A stretch of DNA of 64,000 bases from Pseudoips prasinana. Lineage: Eukaryota; Arthropoda; Insecta; Lepidoptera; Nolidae. Both the position numbers and the translations under genes were made by a program. The notes beneath the pieces were generated by a model. The model was given only the letters and a program-made list of their open reading frames with translations. It ran no database searches and was not told the origin of the DNA. This document shows, piece by piece, positions 43,501 to 54,290 of the stretch. The stretch covers positions 20,930,001 to 20,994,000 of the forward strand of contig OX621254.1 in the NCBI GenBank assembly GCA_951640165.1, written 5' to 3'. How positions within the stretch are numbered: position 1 is the stretch's first letter; every line of letters starts with the position of its first letter.

Positions 43501-43534
<34 letters not shown>

Positions 43535-44630
43535 ATGCATTAGGTACATAATCTGATTAGGTGAGATTAATGGTATATTCTGGGAAGAAAAATATATTTC
43601 ATAATTACCTGCAAAATATGAAACTATGTATACATAAGAGTACGTGTATCTGCGTGGTCCAAATATGTAGATATACTTCAAGTAATTTAATAATTCTTCA
43701 CAGGCAAGTCAGTAATTAATATTATGTTTAGGCAGAATGTATCTGAAACTAAAAAAATGGTTTATTGGTACCGATGAAGAATTAGGTAAAAAGCTGTAAA
43801 TTCTAGAATGAAAAATAGTCATAATTATTGTAATGTTCTAAATAGTTATCGTATTATTGTTGTGTTATATTTGATAATTACCTGCACAATATGAAATGGT
43901 TCATACATAAGATTATGTATTTGCGTGATCCAAATATGTATGTATATTTCAGCACCCCGATATAACGAACACAGTTGCTCCAGTAGCTGAAATTGTTGTT
44001 GTTTCTGGTGTGAGATCAATTAAATATTTATTTATAATAATTAACTTGATTGTACTGTAACAGTTTAGAAAGGTGCTCGCTCCGAGAGACTTTGAGGTAA
44101 TAAATAATATTTTAGGGATTTTTTTTGTTTTCTTTTTTTGTCTACAAAGCAGAAAAATATTTCATCATAAAAGTTGTTATTGCCTAATTGTTACACGTGT
44201 GCTAAACATAATTATTTATTTCGCAATCACAATAATCAGCTATTTTGGTTAGGGTTGGTAACAACTTGGTAGGCATTCAAATATACAAATTTCACACAAT
44301 GCACTTAATCGATTAAAATATATCATAGTATGTCGATAGACGACATGACGATGACGATATCATATAACGTTCATGGTTTCGTCATGCCCGTTACCGTAGT
44401 TACAGGAATTATATTATCTATTTATTTTAGGAAATCTAGAGAAGTACGCGGTAGACGGCAGTAAGTTCATTTTTTCTACACGAAACCTAAATGTAGATGA
44501 TGAAATAATTACCTTGGAAACATTTATTTACTTCTTTAAAATAATAAAATCTATCTGGTTTGTGGCGATTCCGTTCACGCTATCGTTTGGTCAGCCCTAG
44601 CTTATTTCGCTGCATCGACATTCGATACAG
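43300..44630. other. Polinton non-coding region with poly-A tract and local duplication
   Basis: A run of about 28 A lies at 43502-43530. Two related blocks (about 43460-43650 and 43690-43950) share CACAGGCAAGTC, TTATGTTTAGGCAG and GATCCAAATATGTA-like phrases, so the region is an old tandem duplication. No gene seen. Confidence 0.55.
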
Positions 44631-44936
44631 TATAAAATTTTCCAACGCGTATAATACGACTATAGAAAAAAAGTTACTTTAACAAAGCAATACCGGATTG
44701 ATTGTAGTGGATTTAACATTCCTAACTTATAATTCGATTTTAACTTATAAGCCACAAGTTTTTCTGTTCGGTACAAAGTTTTCGCAGTCTGCAAGTGCAA
44801 CGAAGTGCTCTTGTATAATCGGTCTACAAACACTCCGTGTCGCCTACAATATCAGTGACGGCATTGTCGATAGCCATCCGCTGCTGTCACCACCAGCCAA
44901 GTCATCAAACCGAGTGGAACTTCTGATCGGAAAATA

Positions 44937-45965
44937 ATGTAAGTCTGATAAAATAGTCGGTTCGTTTTCATGGATCACACTTGTGATTAGCCTGTCATTT
45001 ATAACTACATATATTTGTTTGTGAGCGCGTTACTTCACAGATCACCCGATCTGTACATAGTTAGCTCAGTCTCAGTGCTATCCCATTTAAATATTAGAGA
45101 ACCAGTGTTTGCCCGAACACTTGTGTCCTATAGTATGTCCAGCGCAATGGACATTACTCCATTGGATTAATTAATAATAATTGTGTGACTACATTTCCTC
45201 TATCTTTATTTCAGGTCAGACTCTGAGTGTGATTACTCGCAAGCATCGATCACTGGACACAAAGTGAAGGCCAGACGCAATCCGTCTGCAGACAGCAATG
45301 GGAAACGCAAGATGCAGTCACAAACAACAACCGTAACTCGTAGCAGGTGAATAATATTTTGAATTTATTATCTCCTAGTTCTGATTAAATTAAAATAGTA
45401 AAGTAGTACGTTTCCACTAATTGAATTATAATAGTGCAATTTGCATAAGTATTCCATTCGCTGATTAGTTACTTGTAATATTTTCTACAGAAATATCCGT
45501 GGTGCCGTTCATAAAATATTATGCGATTGTGTGCGCTGCTTACACACCGTTGTTATTTTTTGTTTGCCCCTGCATCTCTCGTTGTAAACATTAACTAATA
45601 ACAGTTTTCGTTATTATTTCAGTAAAAAAACCAACACTGACATGGACATATTCGGCATCAGTAAAAACCGCGACATCCCACACAAAGAACATTCATCGGA
45701 TCACCTAACTTCATTCTTTGTGAACCGCGTAGCCAGCGGCTGTGAGCGCCGAGCAACGAGCACCGACGGAGAGTACTACATCGACTGCAAGGTGTACAAG
45801 GCTGACGACGCTCGCCTCACCGACTCCGCCGAGCTGTGGAAGAAAGCGCTCGTCCGAATCAAGTTCCAGACCGACGCGGACTCTCCTCAGTGGCGAAAAC
45901 TACAAGAGCTCGTGCGTGCGGCTGATATTTTGTTTCCAGACAAACCAACATTTTATGATAATTAA
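44937..45965 (+). CDS. Spliced Polinton cargo gene, split start codon, unknown function
   Basis: Three exons: AT of the start codon at 44937-44938 with donor GTAAGT; exon 2 45215-45346 (acceptor TTTATTTCAG, donor GTGAAT); exon 3 45623-45965 (acceptor TTATTTCAG). Joining keeps one frame of 158 residues. It starts MSDSECDYSQASITGHKVKA, is basic and Ser-rich at first, then has a compact domain (DIFGISKNRDIPHKEHSSDH, SGCERRATSTDGEYYIDCKV, ELWKKALVRIKFQTDADSPQ). A TATA box (GTATAAAA) sits at about 44631. Exon 3 is much richer in G/C than the other Polinton genes, which suggests acquisition from a host. No family recognised. Confidence 0.65.
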
Positions 45966-46134
45966 ACCAAGTACCTAAGTTACAGTTGTTTATTATTTAC
46001 AGTAACAACCCGTTAACGCTTTAGTCACAAGCTTTGGTTTGTTACAATCATCGGTCACCATCACTCTCGCTCGACATTCTGTTAACAGCGAATACAAACT
46101 CGAGTGATCGGTCGAGTGCAGTAAGTAAGTTACT
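45966..46134. other. Inner flank of right TIR
   Basis: Repeated CTCGA / GGTCGAGT words related to the TIR. No gene. Confidence 0.5.
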
Positions 46135-46400
46135 AGTCAATGGTCGAGTAAAGCTCATCCAGTACGCGACAAAATGAACTGTCTCGTTCGAGTGTATCGG
46201 TCGAGTTGAGTGGCGAGTCGAGTATCGATTTGCTCGAATTATCGTTCCAAATCAAGTTCTCAGTACAATGTACTGTCTCGGTCGAGTGGAGAGGCGAGTA
46301 GATTATCAATTATTGGGCATTCTATACCACTATCGGCAGCGAGGCGCACTCGCTGAGCAACTTGCCGATAGTGGTATAGAATGCCCAATAATATACTACT
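46135..46400 (-). repeat. Polinton right TIR with interrupted palindrome
   Basis: Arms 46309-46338 and 46363-46392 are perfect; the loop is 46339-46362. The loop differs from the left one by a single base and has the same orientation relative to the element end. The inner part contains an extra segment of about 80-90 bp with duplicated CGACTCGCC / CTCGACCGA repeats compared with the left TIR. Confidence 0.88.
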
Positions 46401-47062
46401 TGTGTCCGAACTTGACAAGTCAGTACTGTATGGATGCCGCTGTGGGCGAGAGCAACATGACGGGAAGTGAAAGTGATTACAGCGAAGAGGTAATAGACAT
46501 TAATTTTAATTTATTGAACTTTAGTCAGTGTAACCCTTTCATGATTACTTTAAAAATACACGGTAGGGACTTAAGTATGGAAAGTGATACCGGCAGTGCA
46601 GTATCGTGCGTTAGTTACGAAATGTATCAAAAATTATTTAATAGTTTACCGATGAGTAAAAGTAACATTGTTCTACGTTATTATACGGGTGAGTTAGTGC
46701 GACCTGTCGGCGTCATAATGCCGCGAGTTTTATATCGAGATAAGAGTAAGATCTTAGGATTATATGTAATTAAAGGTGGAAAAACAGCCTTGCTTGGTCG
46801 GCAATGGATATTAGAATTAGGTATTCAATTACCGATATCGGGAGTATCAGCCGATGTAAATAATTTATCAGGCGAGGCATTCAATTTAGATAAATTCAGT
46901 TCCAGATATTGTAATGTGTTTGCGGAGGGTCTGGGACGGTTCACCGGGCCGCCGGTCAGCATTCACGTGCGGGAGGGGGCGCGGCCAGTATTCCTGCGCG
47001 CGCGCCCGCTGGCGTACGCGCTGCGCGGTAAAGTGGAGCGGGCCCTGCAGCAGTATGTGCAG
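46401..47062 (+). repeat. 662-bp direct duplication flanking the Polinton, right copy
   Basis: Begins TGTGTCCGAACTTGAC directly after the Polinton end and continues without a break into the rest of pol. Same 9-codon RT segment that copy A lacks. Confidence 0.88.
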
Positions 47063-49739
47063 GATGGCATTCTCACCCCATCGAGCGTTCCGACTGGGCT
47101 ACGCCGATTGTACCGGTACTCAAAAAGGATGGTAACATTAGAATTTGTGCAGACTATAAATTAACATTAAATAAAGTTTTGGAAATTGACCGCTATCCGC
47201 TTCCACGAGTAGAGGACTTGTTAGTCCGCCTACATGGAGGGAAAATGTTCAGTAAAATTGATTTATCCCAGGCGTATGCTCAATTTTCATTAGACGATTC
47301 CAAGAAGTATACCGTAATTAACACGCATAAGGGATTATTTGTTTACAATAGGCTTGTGTATGGCTTGGCATCAAGTGTAGGAATTTTTCAGCGGCGGTTA
47401 GAGGAGTTGTTCGCAGACTTACCGCGTGTGGGGGTATTTTTGGATGACGTCATCATAACGGGGTCTTCGTATAATGATCACTTAGAGAACTTACATAAAG
47501 TCTTTCAGCGTTTAAATAAATACGGGCTTAGAGTAAAAAAAGAAAAGTGCGTATTTTTTGCGAAATCTATTACTTATCTCGGGTACATCATCAGCGAGGA
47601 TGGAGTTCATACTTGTCCCGAAAAAGTAAAAGCGATTCTGGAGACACCTGCCCCCACCAATGTAACAGAATTGAAATCATTTATAGGCATGATTATGTAT
47701 TACTCAAAGTTTATTAAAGATTTGAGTACGTTGCTCGCACCTTTATACGGCCTGTTGAAAGCGGGGTCTAAATATAATTGGACCAGTCATTGTCATCGGG
47801 CATTTGGGCAGGTAAAGAGGGTGTTGGCGAGTAGTGAAGTATTGATGCACTACTCGCCTGACCTGACCTACCGCTGTTGTTGACATCAGATGCTAGCAGC
47901 GTCGGCGTGAGCGCGGTACTGTCGCAACTGACGGCGGCTGGTGAGCGGCCCGTTGCTTATGCGTCGCGCTCACTGACATCGGCTGAGCGTAACTACTCGC
48001 AGATTGATAAGGAGGCGTTAGCCATTATTTACGGAATACGTAAATATCACCAATATTTGTACGGTAGGAAGTTTATATTGAGAACCGATCATAAACCTCT
48101 GACGTACATATTTGGCGACAAAGTCGGTATACCAGTCATGTCTGCTTCTCGGTTACAACGTTGGGCTGTATTATTATCCGGTTACAGTTATGATATCGAG
48201 TATGTGTCGTCGAAAAATAATTGCGCCGATGCCTTATCGCGCTTACCGGCTAGGATTACGAGCGACAGGGCCGGGGACGAAGTGACATACGTAAATTTTG
48301 TTGAGAATTTTTTACCGATTACGAACTCTGACGTCAGTAAAGCCACTTCTAGTGATGTTACGCTTAGTAGGATTAAAGTTTGTATAGAATCGGGATGGCC
48401 ACATTTTTGTAACGATATAGGACTTAAACCGTTTTTCACTAGGAGAAACGAATTATACATCGAGGGCGGTTGTATAATGTGGGGTTACAGGATGGTTATT
48501 CCAGAATCATTGAGGCGAGCAGTTCTAAAACAGTTGCACTGTAGCCATATGGGCATGGTAAAGATGAAAGGCTGGGCTAGGAGCTACGTATGGTGGCCGC
48601 GAATCGATGATGACGTTGAGGCCATGTGCCGCAGCTGCGAGACATGTGCACTGGAAGCTGACGCGCCGCCTCGGTCCGTGCCTCAGCATTGGCCTTATTC
48701 ATTACTACCGTGGACGCGTTTGCACATAGATTTTCTGGGGCCTTTGAACAGTAAAGTATTTTTGATATTAGTGGATTCAACATCTAAGTGGATTGAGGCT
48801 TTTGAGATGCAACGCACAAACGCGTCAGCTGTTATAAAAATACTTCGAGCTACGTTTGCGCGTTTTGGTCTACCGGCGGAACTAGTGTCTGATTAAGGTC
48901 CTCCTTTTACGAGTAAAGAATTTACGGACTTTTTAAAACTTAATGGGATTAAGCAGAGCTTAGCAGCAGTTTATCATCCATCATCGAATGGCGCTGCTGA
49001 GAACGCAGTAAAGTTGTGTAAGCGCGCCATTAAGAAGGCCTATAGGGATAACGTGGACGTAGACGTCGCGTTGCAAAGTTTCCTTTTTAGTTATAGGAAT
49101 ACAGTGCATAGTACCACAGGTGAGACGCCAGCCATTTTGCTCCAAAGGCGTAGATTACGCTCACGTTTAGATCTTTTAAGGAACGACCAGGTTTTGCGAG
49201 ATAGGGTGCGAGTGGCGCAGGTTAGGCAGGCGCAGAATGCGGGAGGGGTAAGGCGCTACTTCGAGCAAGGCGATAGAGTATGGTCAAGGGGTTTACCATA
49301 CGGTAAAGAGGATAAATGGGTGAAAGGCCGTGTACGTAGCAGGGAAGGTTCGAGGAGGTATATCGTGGAAGATGATGGCGGTCATTTTGTTAAACGCCAT
49401 GTGGATCAGATACGTCGTAGGGCGCGTTTTTCTGATGTTGCTTGTCCTGAGATTACTGACTCGGATATAGGGGTGAGTGAGTCTGTCATTCCGCTGCAGG
49501 GAAAAGAGGTAGTGGTCGAGACTCGAGATGATAAACCAGTCGAACTTGAGCTCCCGGTTAAAGGGAACATAGTTGATTCAGTGTCACCAAGAATTAGTCC
49601 AAATAAATCATCGATACTCGATTCACCCTCTCCTTTCGCTTCGGCACCACTAAAAGCTTCGACTCCTCCGGTAGCGGCGGAGGGCCGGCCACAGAGACAA
49701 CGCAAACCAGTAGTTAGGTACGGTTTTGACTTTGATTAG
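46409..49739 (+). pseudogene. pol: gypsy pol, right half (PR-RT-RH-IN), three inactivating changes
   Basis: Same polyprotein as copy A. Relative to copy A: one C lost from a C-run near 47078 (frameshift in RT), a 5-base GACCT duplication near 47865 (frameshift between RT and RNase H), and CAA to TAA at 48894-48896, which destroys the integrase SD-Q-GPP motif. The integrase zinc Cys lost in copy A is intact here (EAMCRSCETC). The remaining integrase frame continues to 49739 with the DDE Glu region (SSNGAAENAVK). The copy could not make a functional pol. Confidence 0.87.
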
Positions 49740-49818
49740 TTAAGTAGTTAGTTTTAAGTTATTTAGCATTAAACATTTAGCTCTAAGATTCATGTAAGTT
49801 AAAGATTTATGGTGGAGG

Positions 49819-49907
49819 TGTAATGTAGGTATATCAGTCAGTCGCAATATACGTACCGTGCAGAATTGACGTTGTTTCACTATCACCCGCAAGTTCCCTA
49901 TAGTTCA
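49819..49907 (+). repeat. 3' LTR with 26-bp deletion (89 bp)
   Basis: Matches the 5' LTR except for loss of 26 bases after GGTATATC. Followed by ACACC. Confidence 0.88.
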
Positions 49908-49912
49908 ACACC

Positions 49913-50279
49913 TTTGCACCAACTACAAGTAATTATATTTATTGTCAGATTCTTTATATAATCAATTAAAGAGATTTTATGCTTTTCACATGTTATAACA
50001 TTAAAGTTGCTATTACAATCTATAAAAATTTCATCTTCTCTTTTATATTATCCGCTTCAGGAGCCTCGCGTAAGCAAGCCACAATCATGAAGTACATTTC
50101 ATCACTATAAAACTATCACTAAAAAATTTTCACTTGGGTGAAATAAAGATTTTTTGTAAAATCAATTTCGTAATTAAAAGAATCAATATCAATTTCGTAT
50201 CTTATAAAATCATTTGAACATTTTAATTTCTTTTTCAATATATTCGATTTACATTTTTTTATTACATAAGTATGTATAG
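49913..50279. other. AT-rich flank, nothing assignable
   Basis: Holds the second copy of the roughly 35-base word also found at 22695-22730. Possibly the 3' flank or end of the P-like element. Confidence 0.4.
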
Positions 50280-52442
50280 GTATATATATTTTTTTGCTTC
50301 TTTATGTTTCTTTGAGCAATATTTTTCGATTTCATTCATTAAAATTAATAAATGATTAATGTCATAACATGTTTGTGCACCCACCACAGGTTCCTGTTCT
50401 CTTGTCACTAAAAATTTTAAAGATTGTAATGCACTATTATTGTCTTGTTGACAATTGGCAACTTAAGAGTGTGGCGAATTAAAATTATTTACAAGTAAAG
50501 TTTTAAATGTATTAATAAATTGCATGCATGTTGGATTTACATTTCTTATTCCATTGCTCCTGATGTCGCAAAAAAAATTTTCAAGTGGGTCCTGATTAAA
50601 ATTTCTTGTTATTAAACTTGTCACATTATGGTTTTTCTTGAGATATTCTCACATTTCTTTAAAAGTTTCCATATTATGTATGCAATTCTTAAGAGAAGGC
50701 ACTGTCTCAAATTTTATTACTTCCGTGCCATTTGTTTTATTTAATACATTTATGAATTCCATTGCTTGGAATATGGGCGTTAAGGTCATTCCACAACCCA
50801 AAATGAAGAGAATTATTCTTCAAGCACCCTTTGAAAATGTTTGCATCATCTTGGTAGGAGTGACCATTGAACGAATCAAATAATTTGTCCATTAAAAGGA
50901 GAAAGTCGGCAGTATTTTCACATTCTGCTGGGAGAATTTTGTGCTCTGAAATAAAGTAAAAATACCATTAATTAAAGGAATGGATAGATAATAGGATTTT
51001 TGTCTTTAAAAGTTGACTGCACGTGTGGCGGAGGGGCTAAGACAGTCGCGTCGCCGCTTCGTGTCGCGGGTTCGAGTCCCGCGCAGGATAACTATTTGTG
51101 TGAGCCATAAATAGTATTCTGAGTCTGAATGTAATTAGTGTCCGTCTATTATATGTTTGTAAAGTACCCAGTAGGGATTAGATTCCCAAGTGTGGTCATA
51201 GTCTTTTAAAAAAAGTCAGTGTTTGTTAATTTAAACCCTTAAAACTAGCTGCTCACATTATTATTTTTAATGTTATACTGGTATTTAAATGTTATTTATA
51301 AAAAAATACTACTGTTATTACAATCCTCTTAGTATCTGTAAGTAAGTATTTTATAGTATTATATTATATTAATGCAGCATATTTAACCGTCATTTTAGGT
51401 AATTTGTCCTTCATAACATGGGTGTCAGTTAATTTGTTAACTAATCGGATTTCATCCTCGCCAACATCTAATTTCAAAAGCATTTCTAAGTGCTCCCATT
51501 TAGCATATTTTGTTTTACCATCTTGTGTAAATTTTTAATTTTTGGTAATTAAATTGTTCCGCATCCCTTTCAGAAGATGAGGGGGGTCGAACAGTGGGAA
51601 CACTTTTAAACCATCCACCTCAAAAGCCAGTGTTTTGTATTCTTTTTCTTCACTTAAATATTTGGCTATAGTGTCATCTTTTAAGCTTTTAATTACACTT
51701 AAATTTGTTGCAGACTGGTCACATATGGTGGCAACAACAGTTAAACCAGTGTTAGAAATTTGTTTTAAAATCATTGTCAGCAGATTTTTTAGGTCAACTT
51801 TTTTGGTACAGCTCTGACAGAATGTAAAACAAATGGGTTGTTTAACTTTGCTTTTTATGCCCTTTATCATAAAAACAAGGGCATGATCTGCTATTATTTG
51901 ACGTCTCTCATGTCCCATATCTTCAAATCCAGTTATTTGACATAACGCTGAATTATAAAACAGACTTGGTGAGAGAGACACCTCGTCAAATAATAAAGTC
52001 ACCAATCTTTTTTCTTTGGCATTTTCTTGATAGTGGTTTCAAGATTTGCCATGATTTCTGGATTTAATCAAGGCTTTAAAGTAAAACCACTTAACAGTTT
52101 TTGTAAAACTCGTTTGGATGGCAGAACAAACATTTTACTCATAAGGTTATAAGCATTCTGGCTCTGTTTATAAATTGAAAGAGCCATTATTTTTTCATCC
52201 AAAGTATATCGTCGCCGTCTTGCCTTTGTTTTCCACTTAAGTTGCAGTGATGTAAAAGGTTTTATGCTATCTGGCATTTTCTCAATCATTTTTAAGAATG
52301 ATTTTAATTTTGTAATTTTTTCCGCAGCACGTATCTTTAGTGATTGTGTTTTATATTGAAGGCTAAACATAAACAATCTGTGTTTCAATTTAGCTATCTC
52401 CTTATGGGCATGAGGCTCATTGAAGGTAACATTTCCTTTCAT
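50280..52442 (-). pseudogene. P-element/THAP9-like transposase
   Basis: Minus-strand pieces in order: an HTH region (52442-52071: RRRYTLDEKIMALSIYKQSQ); the GTP-binding/RNase H-like core (52005-51535: LLFDEVSLSPSLFYN, GFEDMG, VATICDQSATNLSVIKSL, FDPPHLLKGMRNNL) and its continuation to about 51370 (TKYAKWEHLEMLLKLDV); then the C-terminal domain (about 50955-50290: LLLMDKLFDSFNGHS, CDIRSNGIRNVNPTCMQFI). At least two nonsense codons and a one-base frameshift near 52020. The N-terminal THAP zinc finger is missing and a SINE lies between core and C-terminus. Dead. Confidence 0.8.
51019..51190 (+). mobile_element. tRNA-derived SINE
   Basis: Internal pol III promoter: box A-like TGGCGGAGGGGC (51025-51036) and box B GGTTCGAGTCC (51069-51079). 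It is followed by a non-tRNA body rather than a tRNA 3' half. Inserted within the P-like pseudogene. Right boundary approximate. Confidence 0.65.
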
Positions 52443-52639
52443 AGCCCCTAAAATGAATTAAATATTAATAATTTGGTATGAATGGATATGGCATTTTTTT
52501 AATTAACTACAATCACACTGTGTTATGTGATTTGACAGAAAATGGTAAGCATAAGCCCACTTAGCCTAGAATCTGGCTCTCAAGTACCATGTCAGAACCA
52601 GTGATGGGTGTAATTAGTTGTTACTTTTGTAATCTAATA

Positions 52640-53921
52640 GGTCTTTACCTATGAAATTGCCGTTTTGTATGAAAAAATTTAAACGAATTTTTTTCATGAA
52701 TTTTTTTATTTGTATTAATCGAAGTAATCACCCATGCAATCAATGCATCTTTGCCATCGCAGTGGCAGTTTATTGATGCCCTTCTTAAAGAAATCAGCTG
52801 GACGGGAGGCAACAAATTCTTCAAAGGCATTTTGTACTGCCTCTCGGGTATTGAATTTTTTTCCCGCCAAGAAGTTATCCAAATTCTGGAAAAAGTAGTA
52901 GTCTGTAGGCGCAAGGTCTGGTGAGTAGGGCGGATGACGGAGAGCTTCCAACCCCAGTTCTTGCAACTTGGAGACCGTCTGCTGTGCAGTATGAGGTCGC
53001 GCGTTGTCGTGCAGGAGCAGCGGAGACGAGCGATTGACCAATGCTGGTTGGAGATGCGCCAGCTTCTCCATCATTGTGCTCAGTTCTTCACAGTACACAT
53101 CTGCAGTAATGCTCACCCCGTTTGGTAAGAAGCTGTGATGAATCACACCGGCGCTAGACCACCAAACAGTGACCATCACTTTTCTAGGGGTAAGTTTTCG
53201 TTTAGGGCATTGTTTAGGTGCTGAACCAGGATCCAACCAACTTGCTGAGCGCTTGCGGTTATCAAACAGAATCCATTTTTCATCGCAGGTAACAATGCGG
53301 TTCAAAATTCCTTCATTTGTGTGTCTGTTGAGCAGTGCAAGGCACGTCTCGACGCGTACTTCGCGCTGGCGATCATTGAGTTCGTGGGGCACCCATTTGT
53401 CAAGCTTTTTTACCTTGCCAATTTGACGCAAATGGACCAATATTGTTTTGACGCTAACGTCGAAAGCTGCTGCTAATTCAGCCGTAGATTGTGTATCATC
53501 AGCTTCCACAACCGCCTTTAATTCGTCATTGTCGACCAAAGTCTTCGGACGACCGCGAGGTTCATTTTTCAGGTCGAAATTTCCAGAACGGAAGCGAGCA
53601 AACCAATAACAGGTGGTGCGTTGGTTTGTAGTGTTAGCTCCGTAAACGTCGTTGATGTTGCGTGCCGCTTGTGCCGCGTTGCTGCCACGACGGTACTCAT
53701 ATTCCATAATTACTCGAATTTTTAACGTATCCATGATGACGAAAAAGATTGAAATGCGATGAAAATGTAACACTAATCAATAAAGAAATGACTACTTTTG
53801 GAAAAAAGAATCCATGTTTTTAAAATAAAATTAATTTGAAATTAGAATTCTTAGCCAAACAAAAATTATTTTGATTTGAAATGGCCAGTACTGCAGAACG
53901 GCAATTTCATAGGTAAAGACC
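52640..53921 (-). mobile_element. mariner element copy 2 (1282 bp, complete)
   Basis: Same TIRs and same length as copy 1; TA at 52638-52639 and 53922-53923. Opposite orientation to copy 1. Confidence 0.93.
52715..53734 (-). CDS. mariner transposase, copy 2
   Basis: 339 residues, no lesion, DD34D core intact (TCDEKWI, LLHDNARPH, YSPDLAPTD). It carries the conserved Trp in SASWLDPG that is Cys in copy 1. With intact TIRs and TA duplications this copy looks potentially autonomous. The near identity of the two copies implies very recent transposition. Confidence 0.93.
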   Translation of the reverse strand: MDTLKIRVIMEYEYRRGSNAAQAARNINDVYGANTTNQRTTCYWFARFRSGNFDLKNEPRGRPKTLVDNDELKAVVEADDTQSTAELAAAFDVSVKTILVHLRQIGKVKKLDKWVPHELNDRQREVRVETCLALLNRHTNEGILNRIVTCDEKWILFDNRKRSASWLDPGSAPKQCPKRKLTPRKVMVTVWWSSAGVIHHSFLPNGVSITADVYCEELSTMMEKLAHLQPALVNRSSPLLLHDNARPHTAQQTVSKLQELGLEALRHPPYSPDLAPTDYYFFQNLDNFLAGKKFNTREAVQNAFEEFVASRPADFFKKGINKLPLRWQRCIDCMGDYFD

Positions 53922-53929
53922 TAATATTT

Positions 53930-54290
53930 AATAATTGAAATAATAATGAAATAATGAAATTTATTCAGCACTTGGGTATTAACATACACTTGTACTTGTC
54001 TAGTTCAAAATGCAGTACACAAACATAATAATTGAAATAATAATGAAATAATGAAATTTATTCAGCACTTGGGTATTAACATACACTTGTACTTGTCTAG
54101 TTCAAAATGCAGTACACAAACATAGTCGAACACAGTACTTATAAAAATTACAAAAATATAATTAGTCTAAAAAAATTAATTATTAAAATTACAGAATTGA
54201 AGGCAATGAGCATTTGGCTAGCGCAGAAGGCTCTTAACCAGTAGCTTATATTAAACGATTAATACCCGAGGCCACTCTTTTAGGTAAAAG
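53930..54290 (-). repeat. LINE 3'-end fragment, partly duplicated
   Basis: Repeats the last part of the LINE 3' region seen at 23262-23520 (CACTTGGGTATTAACATAC and AGAAGGCTCTTAACCAGTAG). The first roughly 75 bases are present twice (about 53937-54024 and 54025-54124), each starting with the AATAATGAAATAATG short repeat. Confidence 0.75.

Larger units (their letters stand above)
31319..46400 (+). mobile_element. Polinton/Maverick, 15,082 bp
   Basis: Ends begin AGTAGTATATTATTGGGC on both strands (the 5'-AG start is typical of Polintons). It encodes the full hallmark set: protein-primed PolB, retroviral-like integrase, FtsK/A32-type ATPase, adenain-like protease, and major and minor capsid proteins. 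No clean 6-bp target duplication: ATGTGC before, TGTGTC after. Capsid, integration and packaging genes read rightward from the left end; PolB reads leftward. Confidence 0.95.
29598..49907 (+). mobile_element. Ty3/gypsy (mag-like) element split by a Polinton
   Basis: A 5' LTR (29598) and a 3' LTR (to 49907) are flanked by the same 5 bases, ACACC (29593-29597 and 49908-49912). The two halves are therefore a single insertion. Subtracting the Polinton and one copy of the 662-bp duplication leaves an element of about 4.6 kb with one gag-pol frame and no env. Confidence 0.88.

Noticed and set aside
44698..44937. 79-codon open frame in the Polinton
   Set aside because: It lies in the 5' untranslated exon of the spliced cargo gene and lacks any domain; the stop overlaps the true split start.
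31313..46406. 6-bp target duplication for the Polinton
   Set aside because: ATGTGC and TGTGTC do not match at the mapped ends; no shift by one or two bases gives a clean match.
51025..51095. Possible tRNA gene
   Set aside because: Box A- and B-like sequences are present, but the arms do not form a full cloverleaf and the sequence runs into a SINE body.
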